NCBI GenBank assembly: GCA_900542195.1
Contig: UQNA01000001.1
Coordinates: 76,698 to 140,697, forward strand
Reading direction: 5' to 3'
Source of the DNA: an uncultured Sutterella sp.
Lineage (GTDB): Bacteria; Pseudomonadota; Gammaproteobacteria; Burkholderiales; Burkholderiaceae_F
Length of the DNA stretch: 64,000 nucleotides
Shown: one piece after another, positions 11,345 through 19,109 of the stretch
Position numbering within the stretch: position 1 is the stretch's first letter
Layout: every line of letters begins with the position of its first letter
The notes under the pieces: model-generated
The model's input: the letters and a program-made list of their open reading frames with translations, nothing else
What the model was told of the DNA's origin: nothing
Databases searched by the model: none
Position numbers and translations under genes: made by a program

Positions 11345-12001
11345 TTAAGGAAGAAATCCTTCTCCCGGAACTCTTTTGAGCGGAAGAAAATCTTCTCGGT
11401 CCGGACTGAACCGAAACAGCTCTCCCTCTCTCAAATCGTAATAGAGAGCATGCAGCTTTAATGTTCCTTGCTCTACACGGTCAAAAATCCATGGATAAGA
11501 CAGAAGATTATCCAAAGACACTAAGACGGCGCCCTCCTCACAATGCCTTGTTCTGCATATATGAGTTTCATCGGCCGTCAGATTTTTGAGTCTTTCTAAG
11601 GCCGGGGACGCAATGGCCACCCAATCTTGAATATAGGTTTCCGAAGCAATCGATGCCGGCTCGATAAGACCGTGGATTCCGCCGCAATTGGAATGTCCCA
11701 AGACGACAATATGTTCAATGTTCAGATGCTTCACACCATACTCTATCGCCGCCATCACAGAGCTCGGTGCTTTGACCTGAGAGACGTCCGGTACGAGAGC
11801 CGCAACATTGCGGATGACGAAAAGTTCTCCCGGTTTGCAGTTCAAAAGCAGTGCCGGATCAACGCGCGAGTCACAGCACGAAATTACCAATGTTTTTGGG
11901 TTCTGCTGCTTCTCCAGCGACTCAAAGAAGTCCCGTTCTTTCAGAAAATATTTTTGTTTGAAATGGTGGAAACCGGCAAGCAGTTGGTGAAAATTTTCCA
12001 A
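11345..12001 (-). CDS. can: Beta-class carbonic anhydrase
   Basis: Interconverts CO2 and bicarbonate in the cytoplasm, important for growth at low CO2. 218 residues. Zinc ligands and the active-site dyad are visible: C42-x-D44-S-R46 and H103-x-x-C106 in LGHSNCGG. The start is TTG at 12001, supported by AAAGGA seven bases upstream and by the lack of any ATG before the active site. The gene sits between two paralogous autotransporters on the same strand with its own terminator, so co-regulation with them is not implied. Confidence 0.96.
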   Translation of the reverse strand: MENFHQLLAGFHHFKQKYFLKERDFFESLEKQQNPKTLVISCCDSRVDPALLLNCKPGELFVIRNVAALVPDVSQVKAPSSVMAAIEYGVKHLNIEHIVVLGHSNCGGIHGLIEPASIASETYIQDWVAIASPALERLKNLTADETHICRTRHCEEGAVLVSLDNLLSYPWIFDRVEQGTLKLHALYYDLREGELFRFSPDREDFLPLKRVPGEGFLP

Positions 12002-12145
12002 TCTCTTTTCCTTTCAGGCCAAAGAAGAACTATCAGAATCAAGGTTAACTCATTGGTCGGATTGTAATTTGAACAGAAACCAAAAACTGAAAATCTCCTT
12101 GGATCCTTATGAAAGAGCGTTTAAATACCAGGATACAGAAATATC

Positions 12146-12169
12146 TCGGCTTTCCGCACGGAAAGCCGA
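12146..12169 (-). terminator. Hairpin downstream of autotransporter paralog 2
   Basis: Perfect 10-bp stem (TCGGCTTTCC and complement) with a 4-base loop, located 11 bases past the stop at 12180. The following minus-strand bases are only moderately T-rich (GATATTTCTG), so termination is likely but not textbook. Confidence 0.6.
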
Positions 12170-12179
12170 CTTCTAAAAG

Positions 12180-14846
12180 TTAAAAGAGAATACTGGCGCC
12201 TACTCGAAATTGAAGATCACTTTTAATTCGATGCCCTGATTCTCGATTCACCTGAGCAAAAAATTTGACTCGGTCCTTTGCTTTAACTTCAAATCCAAGG
12301 CCATAATAAGCTCGAGTTCCCAAGGATTTATCTTCAAAACTGAACTCATTTAACCGTGCTTTGGTTTTGCCGAGAAATTCATGCATTACGCCCCCTTGCA
12401 CATATACTTGAGCAGGCTTCTTATCTGCAATCAGAAAGTTTTTCCCTATATCAACACCAATACGCCCGGTAAGACTCTTTCCGTCTTTTACTGACACGTT
12501 CATACCGTTATCCAAAGAAAAATCTTTCCCTTTAAGCCAGTAAGAAGACAGTTGGATCTGAGGCTGAACGAAATAGTAGTCCTGCTCCCCACGGTTCAAG
12601 AACCGGAACTGGTGGCCTGCCTCCGCAGAAACGCCTGCCCCGAAATTAGAATATTTTGCACCGGTGGGAACTCCATCGATCATTTGAGTTGAAAGATGAT
12701 GGCGATAGTGGTTAAAGGTAAGCACAATATCGGCATAACTGCCCTTTTGATTAAACCAAGTCAAATAACCTCTCGCTCCCACGGCATCGGTTTTGACCTT
12801 TCCTTTTTCATCGTCATTAACTTTCAGTTTGGCATGAGCAAAATCTATATCGCCCCCGATAATAACTTCCGGAGAAATCTGGCGGTTGATGCCGATAGCT
12901 GTCCCGAAGTTTTTGAGTCGTCCACTTACTCCTTCATGGAAAGAGAGACGTGATTTGTCATAGCGAAATAAGACATAGGTGCTGTCATGTCCCTCATCGA
13001 AATGATTCCGAATTTCTCCCATTCTCTCCCGCAGCTCACTCAAAGCTCCAAGGTATTGGGTAACTTGCGTACCTTGTCCTATGGCAGCCAATGCCAGCTT
13101 GGCACTCCATGACAAGCCCTCCGGCTTCGGCATTAAATCGTCCGGATACGTCCCGGGATTATTCGGTTCCGAAGGCAAAGGAGGAATAGGGTCTTCCGGC
13201 TGCGAAGGAGTATCTTCCGGAGGCAGACCGTTCGAAGGAGGAGCAACCGGCTTTGGATTCTGAGCAGCAGTGACTAACCAAACCTTATCTGATCCGTCGG
13301 CATATTCTCCGAGCTGAAGCTTGTACTGATAAGGACCTGCTTCTACCACACCGCCATTAGCTAAATAAAATTCACCTTTGCTGTTTTCCGGGCCCGATGC
13401 ATCAATTGCAACGGCCTGAAAAAGGTAGTGAGTGTCTTGGATACTTCTTCCCGTAGATCCTAAAAGAGCAAAATGAGTCCCTTCGCTCTTATTATTAATC
13501 TTCAGCGTACCTTGAGACCTTGGTTGGTACCATAAGAGACCGCCGTCTCCTTGCAAGGTATCGGTAGTAACCGTAATGGATTCACCGGGTGAGCCCATCT
13601 CCAAGACACTGGTCTTGGACATCGTCAGTGTATTGACTTTCGAATCTGAAATAGGGAACCAAAAACTGGCGTGTCCCATGGTCACGGAAGCTGAGCCGAG
13701 CGGATCTGACTCTATATACGCTCTGAGAGTACTGCCTTGCCCGAGAGTAATATCGACATGAGAGCGGTTCCCGACTTTGATAATCTCATCGACCTGCATG
13801 ACCCCATTGTCTTTAACATTGAAGCTTGCCTTAGAGTCGGTGCCGTTAATCAAAATATTCTTGACTCGAATTCCGGCAGCAGAAATGTCGGAATTACTGT
13901 TGTTTGAAAGCGCCAGCTCTTCATTAAAAACAACGGACCCTGCAATATCGACCTCCAGGTTGGAGTAGTCAGCAACCATCACGGGGAAATAAAACCAGAC
14001 ATTTTCTACGGCGATGTTTTCATCGGGATTGTCTTTGATGGTCAATTGACTGGGATGAGGCGTATCAAGAAACGTCTTGCCAATATCTACCTGTCGGTTG
14101 AAAAAAATATTTGAGGCGCTAAGAGTCATTCCGGAGGCAATCAAGCTAATCGGCATTTCATTCACGTTTTTAGTGCCGATCACCGGATCCGTAGGTTTCA
14201 AGAAGTAGAGGCTGTTTGAAGCATTGATAGTAATGGAGGCACCGTATTGCGCATCAACACCTCCGTAAACATACACATCTTCAGCCTTTAGATTTAGCTT
14301 TCCCTTTTCGGCTACCGCAATAGAGAGCCCGTCCTGATAGCTGGAATCGGATTTCTGATCCAGAGCTTTCAGTACAATCTTTTTTCCTGCCTCTAAAGTA
14401 GTTGATGTATCTGGGCTGACTGCCACCGCATATCCATATCCTGAGTGATCCGTTGATTTAGGAGAAACAATAATGTCTCCTTGAGTCTTGATAACCACAT
14501 CATTATTGGCGTTTTCCAATTCCGGAAATACGGTTTCGAGTGTCTTAGGATCTTTGAACCAACGATAAAAACCGGAATTGACTGAGTTAATGATGACCCC
14601 TTTTTCCGCCGTGATATTCCAGTCTACGGGAGAAAGGTTAGTTTCCAGCTTGAAAATCCCGTTTTTTTTTGCTTCTTCGAAGGCTTTCTTTACTTCCTCT
14701 TCTAAGCCTGGAAAGTACTTTCTCCAGGTTTCCAGTGTTTTTGGCCAAGAGGGTAAGTTTTGCTCGGTATTTATCGTTTGAGAGCCGGAAGCAAAAGCCG
14801 GCAGAGCGCATAAAAATAAGCTCGAAAGTAATAATTCTTTTTTCAT
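12180..14846 (-). CDS. Autotransporter (type Va) outer-membrane protein, paralog 2
   Basis: 888 residues from the ATG at 14846, chosen because it starts a clean signal peptide (MKKELLLSSLFLCALPAFA); the frame stays open seven codons further but adds nothing signal-like. Passenger about residues 20-530, Pro-rich linker about 533-565 (PPSNGLPPEDTPSQPEDP), barrel to the terminal ILF. Passenger and barrel both match paralog 1 in order and in many phrases (for example NSGFY, EAGPYQYKL, RESGHRIK), indicating duplication followed by divergence. Differences cluster in the linker and parts of the passenger. The surface function is not recognisable from motifs. Confidence 0.9.
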   Translation of the reverse strand: MKKELLLSSLFLCALPAFASGSQTINTEQNLPSWPKTLETWRKYFPGLEEEVKKAFEEAKKNGIFKLETNLSPVDWNITAEKGVIINSVNSGFYRWFKDPKTLETVFPELENANNDVVIKTQGDIIVSPKSTDHSGYGYAVAVSPDTSTTLEAGKKIVLKALDQKSDSSYQDGLSIAVAEKGKLNLKAEDVYVYGGVDAQYGASITINASNSLYFLKPTDPVIGTKNVNEMPISLIASGMTLSASNIFFNRQVDIGKTFLDTPHPSQLTIKDNPDENIAVENVWFYFPVMVADYSNLEVDIAGSVVFNEELALSNNSNSDISAAGIRVKNILINGTDSKASFNVKDNGVMQVDEIIKVGNRSHVDITLGQGSTLRAYIESDPLGSASVTMGHASFWFPISDSKVNTLTMSKTSVLEMGSPGESITVTTDTLQGDGGLLWYQPRSQGTLKINNKSEGTHFALLGSTGRSIQDTHYLFQAVAIDASGPENSKGEFYLANGGVVEAGPYQYKLQLGEYADGSDKVWLVTAAQNPKPVAPPSNGLPPEDTPSQPEDPIPPLPSEPNNPGTYPDDLMPKPEGLSWSAKLALAAIGQGTQVTQYLGALSELRERMGEIRNHFDEGHDSTYVLFRYDKSRLSFHEGVSGRLKNFGTAIGINRQISPEVIIGGDIDFAHAKLKVNDDEKGKVKTDAVGARGYLTWFNQKGSYADIVLTFNHYRHHLSTQMIDGVPTGAKYSNFGAGVSAEAGHQFRFLNRGEQDYYFVQPQIQLSSYWLKGKDFSLDNGMNVSVKDGKSLTGRIGVDIGKNFLIADKKPAQVYVQGGVMHEFLGKTKARLNEFSFEDKSLGTRAYYGLGFEVKAKDRVKFFAQVNRESGHRIKSDLQFRVGASILF

Positions 14847-15445
14847 TTTCTGGTACTGGTATAGCATAGCATACCCACAAGTGTGTACCCTAAATGGGAT
14901 AACATGTAATAGTTATCAAACAGCGTAGCTATACTTATAAATTTAAGTGAAAGTACCTAGAATTTACAGGATAGATGAGAATAGGAAAAATGCGCTTATG
15001 CCCATTTTAGGTTAATTTTCTACTATTGAAATCACAATCTTTGTAAAATTTATAGTTTGCTTACTAATCTTTAGCAAATTAACTTATGCTTCTCAGACCA
15101 AGCTTTTTTAGAAAGAAAACTTTCTAAAGATTTGCGTCTCAATGGATAGGCTGGTTTAAACCGATAGGTTGCATAAGACTCGACGCAACGTTCCAAAAGG
15201 CAACAATCTCCAGACCGACATGTTTTGATCAGTATTTGCTTCAAACACAATTTGTTGCATTTAAGCAACGACAATTGCTGCTTCAGTCTTCTCAAGAACT
15301 TTCAATGAGACCAATTTGGGCCGAAATAGGACACTGTTAAAGCGTATTCAATGCTGTCTTAAGCCAGAAGTCGTTATTTCCCATCAATAGTTAGGATGAC
15401 AAAAACTGACTTTCAACAAAACCGGAGTTTTCATTTGTCTTCCGC
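14847..15445 (-). other. Intergenic region upstream of autotransporter paralog 2
   Basis: About 600 AT-rich bases without a supported gene. A short reading frame at 15071-15295 (minus, 74 codons, Cys/Lys-rich) has no recognisable family, signal or ribosome site and I do not accept it. The part next to 14846 presumably carries the promoter for the autotransporter; no confident boxes were found. Confidence 0.5.
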
Positions 15446-15477
15446 AAAAAAAGAGGACGGCCTTTAATGCACCGTCC
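15446..15477 (-). terminator. Rho-independent terminator of the AOR/cytochrome operon
   Basis: Minus-strand GGACGG/CCGTCC stem with an 11-base loop, then TCTTTTTTT. Lies about 36 bases past the NrfD stop and marks the end of the six-gene operon. Confidence 0.8.
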
Positions 15478-15513
15478 CGGTTTCAATTAGATCTTAAAAA
15501 CTAATGATATTTT

Positions 15514-16440
15514 TTAATTCAGTCCGTTGAGCTGCCCTGCGTAAAGAATGAACAAACGCAAACACATCATGCCCACAATCGCGGCTGTACATCCGGTGTA
15601 GAAGCAAAATGCTGAACGGAAGAAGCTCAGTGTAATGGGCACTACCATACCGATAAAGATGGCGCCGAACCAGAAGACACAAGCCCAAGTTCCCGTCGTA
15701 AATGCCGTAAATGCAAGCTGTGCAGCTTCCGTTCCGGTGATAAGCGAAACGGCAATCATGAAGATGCACATGGCTTCAACCAAAATGATCGGATACTCGG
15801 CCACATGCAGCTGATGCATAGGAGCATCTTCTCGTTGAGCACCGAATGCCATCGCCACCAGACGAACCGCTGCGCCGCCGGCAGAAAAACCGGAAGCTAC
15901 GAATAGCGCCGGAAGAATAGCCGTATTGATAAGCGGAAAGCGAATCAATGCCGAAATCAGGAAGCCGGTATAGGCACAAATCACGATGGCTAAAATCATC
16001 ACGGCCCAGTCCAACAGCGCACGGAAGCCGGCAAGGAAATCCGTAATCGGCTTTAAGAAAGCCAGAATCTTCAAATCCTTGAAAACCAACAGCGTGAGCA
16101 CGAAAAGCAGAGGGATGTAAAAGAGCAAAGCCATTACACCGATGCTCATCACAGAAGTCGGGTTGTAATAAATCAGAATCCGCCAGAACTGGAGTGGATC
16201 AGTCAGGTCCAGAACCAAGCAGACCATACCCAGCAAGATGGTAATTAAACCGACGACGCTGGCCGCCTTCATCTGAGGGGTATCTGCGTGAGAGTGGCTG
16301 AATAAATTCAGAATGACTGCCAGCGCCACTGCACCGCCGGAAATACCGGCAAGAAACAGATACACGGCAATCGGCCACGGCCAAGCTACGCTCCCGGATA
16401 ATCCGGTCGTGAAGTCAATGATAATGTCAGTAGGTTGCAT
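15514..16440 (-). CDS. NrfD/PsrC-type integral membrane quinol oxidoreductase subunit
   Basis: Polytopic membrane protein that exchanges electrons between the quinone pool and a periplasmic iron-sulfur subunit. 308 residues from the ATG at 16440, which has AAGGAG six bases upstream; an in-frame ATG seven codons earlier overlaps the preceding gene. About eight to nine hydrophobic helices, starting with WPWPIAVYLFLAGISGGAVA, which is the characteristic NrfD first helix. It carries no heme or cluster motif, as expected for NrfD. Last gene of the operon, directly after a four-cluster ferredoxin, the same order as in nrfCD, psrBC and mccCD modules. Confidence 0.92.
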   Translation of the reverse strand: MQPTDIIIDFTTGLSGSVAWPWPIAVYLFLAGISGGAVALAVILNLFSHSHADTPQMKAASVVGLITILLGMVCLVLDLTDPLQFWRILIYYNPTSVMSIGVMALLFYIPLLFVLTLLVFKDLKILAFLKPITDFLAGFRALLDWAVMILAIVICAYTGFLISALIRFPLINTAILPALFVASGFSAGGAAVRLVAMAFGAQREDAPMHQLHVAEYPIILVEAMCIFMIAVSLITGTEAAQLAFTAFTTGTWACVFWFGAIFIGMVVPITLSFFRSAFCFYTGCTAAIVGMMCLRLFILYAGQLNGLN

Positions 16441-16441
16441 A

Positions 16442-17110
16442 TCAGACTCCTTTCTTGACAATCGGGATATAGTGCAGATTCGGCTGCGTACCTAACATTG
16501 CACGAACACGAACGGTATCCTTAACAGCGAGCACCTTATTGACGTAAGAATTCGGATTATTAGCGTCCCCGAAAATCAAAGCGTCATAGCGGCAGGCTTG
16601 GACACAAGCCGGCAATTCACCGATAGCCAACTTGGTATGCAGGCAAAAGTCGCAGTTTTCTGCCGCTTTGGTTTTTTCGTTGATAAAGCGTACATTGTAT
16701 GGACAGCCGGCGATGCAGTACTTACAGCCTACACAGCGGTCATTGTCCATCGTGACGATATTCGTGGCCGGGTCGATATGGGCCGCTCCGGTCGGGCAGA
16801 CTCTGACACAAGGCGGTTCAGAGCACTGCTGGCAGGAGACGCGTACATACTTCCGATTGCCGGGGATTCCGTCCAGAGGAGACTGCCGTTCAAGCGTCAT
16901 CCGAAGCTGACCGGCGGGAACGTTGTTAGTCTCTGAACAAGCTTCTTTACATGCGCCGCATCCGACACACTTGTTCTGATCAAAGATCATCACAAACCGA
17001 GGCTGATACCCGCTGACATTTCCGGCTTCTGCTTCTTTGTCGAGCGGAATCACTGTTCCGACTGCGCCCAAAGCGGCAGTGGTTAAAAATTTTCTACGGT
17101 CTATTGTCAT
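16442..17110 (-). CDS. Tat-exported ferredoxin-like protein with four [4Fe-4S] clusters (NrfC/DmsB type)
   Basis: Electron-transfer subunit predicted to sit in the periplasm on the NrfD-type partner. 222 residues. A Tat leader (DRRKFLTTAALGAV, residues about 4-17) is followed by four cysteine groups: CVGCGACKEAC, CQQCSEPPCVRVC, CVGCKYCIAGC and CDFC...CVQAC, which is the 16-Cys pattern of four cubane clusters. ATG with a GAGGA ribosome site. One base separates its stop from the NrfD start, so the two are tightly coupled. Confidence 0.94.
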   Translation of the reverse strand: MTIDRRKFLTTAALGAVGTVIPLDKEAEAGNVSGYQPRFVMIFDQNKCVGCGACKEACSETNNVPAGQLRMTLERQSPLDGIPGNRKYVRVSCQQCSEPPCVRVCPTGAAHIDPATNIVTMDNDRCVGCKYCIAGCPYNVRFINEKTKAAENCDFCLHTKLAIGELPACVQACRYDALIFGDANNPNSYVNKVLAVKDTVRVRAMLGTQPNLHYIPIVKKGV

Positions 17111-17155
17111 GATATTTTCCTCACTGTCCTTTTATGGAGGACAGCGTTGACTCGG

Positions 17156-18235
17156 TTACTTGAGTGGATTAACGGGAGTCTTTGAGAAACTTCCTTTGTC
17201 GAGGATACCCTGAGCCTTGCGAATATAATTCTGGGCGGCGGATAAGCGCTGGGTCAGGTAGTTGTGTGCGTGAGCACCCCAAGAGCCGTCCTTTTCGATC
17301 ATGTCGGCAATCTGCGTTGCCAAGTCGACATAGGAGAGAACCTCGGTTCTCTGATCGCGATCAAGACGTGTAACTTCAAGAAGTTTGTTGATTCTTTCAG
17401 TAGCACCGCGAATTTCTTCGTAGCCGCCCTTAATCGGATCCTGCCACTTGTTTAATTCACCGTAAATCTGCTTCTGATCTTTGTAGACAAGACCTTCTTC
17501 GAGTTTGGAGGTGTATTGGCTATGGCAGCCTTTGCCTTCAAATACCGTCCAGTCAGCCGGTGCATTACGTGCGCAGCTCCACATCAAGTCAACATAGTCT
17601 CGGCCTTTTTCGTCTTTAGCCAAAACGTACTTAGTGACTTTCTTGCCGTCGACTTCAACTTCCTGGGGAATATAGGAAGTCTGATCCGGGGAAGGATTGA
17701 TCTTGTACATATGGGCTCGATACAGAGCTACGGAAGCGGCTTTTGATTGATCAGCCGTATACTGCTCCGGCATCGGCATTGTCGGCATATGACAAGCGAT
17801 GCAATCAAGCTCGCTGTGTGTATCGGTGTGCTTGAATACGTCTGCTTGGACAGTATGGCAGTCCTTACAATCCTGCTTCATCTTAGGATTGCTGATATAG
17901 GCCATCCACGCGGTACCTTTGATCTGAGTTTGATCGTGGCAGGAGAGACAGCCGACGCCATGTTTAGCATGAACGCTCATGAAATGCTGCGCTGTCTTAT
18001 CGTTGTAGTTGGCTTCAGCAAGATTGCGAAGTTCTTTTTTAGAAAATTTCTTAGGTTCAGCTTTAGGATCGATGCCGAGAGACTGAAGAAAGCCGTCGAC
18101 GCCTTCGATCTTGAACGGTACATTCTTAAGAGATTCAGGTACTGGGACCGGCACGTTATCCTGCGCCGCTGCGATAGAACTGAAACCAAGGCAAGCGAAT
18201 ACGGTAAGAATGACGGAAGTTTTGATATTCAACAT
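17156..18235 (-). CDS. Periplasmic multiheme cytochrome c with three CXXCH sites and one CX15CH site
   Basis: 359 residues. Sec signal peptide 1-24 (ends SSIAAA). Heme sites are C96-x2-C99-H100, C123-x2-C126-H127 and C145-x2-C148-H149; a fourth site, C221 with C237-H238, has exactly 15 residues between the cysteines. CX15CH is known from the octaheme sulfite reductase MccA, where heme attachment needs a dedicated lyase. All mature cysteines are accounted for by these four sites, so no MccA-like extra Cys metal ligands exist. Spare histidines (84, 89, 92, 136, 140, 175, 322, 324) could be axial ligands. The helical C-terminal third resembles the NrfA/HAO superfamily in style only. It precedes the ferredoxin and NrfD genes and is not a typical NrfA (too short, no CXXCK). 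Confidence 0.88.
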   Translation of the reverse strand: MLNIKTSVILTVFACLGFSSIAAAQDNVPVPVPESLKNVPFKIEGVDGFLQSLGIDPKAEPKKFSKKELRNLAEANYNDKTAQHFMSVHAKHGVGCLSCHDQTQIKGTAWMAYISNPKMKQDCKDCHTVQADVFKHTDTHSELDCIACHMPTMPMPEQYTADQSKAASVALYRAHMYKINPSPDQTSYIPQEVEVDGKKVTKYVLAKDEKGRDYVDLMWSCARNAPADWTVFEGKGCHSQYTSKLEEGLVYKDQKQIYGELNKWQDPIKGGYEEIRGATERINKLLEVTRLDRDQRTEVLSYVDLATQIADMIEKDGSWGAHAHNYLTQRLSAAQNYIRKAQGILDKGSFSKTPVNPLK

Positions 18236-18257
18236 TTTTAGCCTTTGAATTCGTTAA

Positions 18258-19091
18258 TTATGGATTGAACGGTCTTCTTTCCTGCTCTTCTGCGAGGAAA
18301 TCAGCGTAGTCATCTTCCAAATATTTATCTGAGTAAAGAAAGAGAACGCCGCTCGAGGTTTTGGTCACCTTAATGTCGCTGTATTCTTCTTTATTTCCCA
18401 TCACATCTAAAATTTCAGCAAGGCGCTGGCTTTCAAAATTGAAGGGTGTTTTAAGAAACATTTGCGCAGGCACCGGTCTCGGATAGATGCGGGAGTTTTC
18501 TCTTATCTGATCGGAGATAAGCGCTTCATCGTCATCTTTGACGGATAACAAGCGTGCATAAGAGTTGGAAAGCAGAGGCTTGAAGTAAAAGAACTCCGTG
18601 CCGTCCGGCTTTTTAATGCTCATTACGCCAAGATTTCCTTCCAAAGCTGCCTTCATGACCGCTTCGAAGTATCCGGGCAACTCGGCATCCAGCTCTTCAT
18701 CACTTTTCAGATCAGCAGGATGAATATCTCCGTGAACTAATGAGCGGAGCATTTCCCGGCGGCTGAGAGCCTTTCGGCTCGGCCGCAGATTCGGATGTTC
18801 GGCTTCGCAGAGATCAACCTTTCCCTCCGGAGTCATTTGAACCTCAAATGCCTGACGCTCTTTACGATCGAGAGCCCTTTCCAGAACCGCGTCCGTAGTG
18901 ATTTCGGCGGCAGTCTTAATTTCTTCGGCTGTCGGAGCCTTGGCTGTATGAACCTTACGAAGGAAGATTTCTCTTAACTTCCCGCTGTCAACCAGCTCAG
19001 TTCTGCCGCTGAATTCAGCAACGATATCGGCCAAAAGTAAAACGTGTACTTTGAAGATAGGCAGATCGTAGATATTTTCCTGTTTACTCAT
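18258..19091 (-). CDS. Unrecognised protein encoded within the AOR operon (position of YdhW)
   Basis: 277 residues, no signal peptide, no membrane helix and no cysteine cluster, so probably cytoplasmic. Composition is rich in Asp/Glu/Lys/Arg; the central segment SRREMLRSLVHGDIHPADLK and the C-terminal part around FNFESQRLAEILDVMG look folded and globular. It lies 18 bases after the AOR-family gene and 22 before the cytochrome, so it is surely co-expressed. In the E. coli ydhYVWXUT cluster an uncharacterised protein (YdhW) also follows the AOR enzyme; equivalence here is inferred from position only. It could be an assembly factor or structural subunit. Confidence 0.8.
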   Translation of the reverse strand: MSKQENIYDLPIFKVHVLLLADIVAEFSGRTELVDSGKLREIFLRKVHTAKAPTAEEIKTAAEITTDAVLERALDRKERQAFEVQMTPEGKVDLCEAEHPNLRPSRKALSRREMLRSLVHGDIHPADLKSDEELDAELPGYFEAVMKAALEGNLGVMSIKKPDGTEFFYFKPLLSNSYARLLSVKDDDEALISDQIRENSRIYPRPVPAQMFLKTPFNFESQRLAEILDVMGNKEEYSDIKVTKTSSGVLFLYSDKYLEDDYADFLAEEQERRPFNP

Positions 19092-19109
19092 AATTAATAT
19101 CTTTCAGAT

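Noticed and set aside
15071..15295. Short Cys/Lys-rich reading frame on the minus strand as a gene or transposase remnant
   Set aside because: No ribosome site, no recognisable family, composition explained by AT-rich intergenic DNA.
17156..18235. Calling the multiheme cytochrome NrfA (ammonia-forming nitrite reductase)
   Set aside because: Only 359 residues, three CXXCH sites plus CX15CH, and no CXXCK active-site motif.
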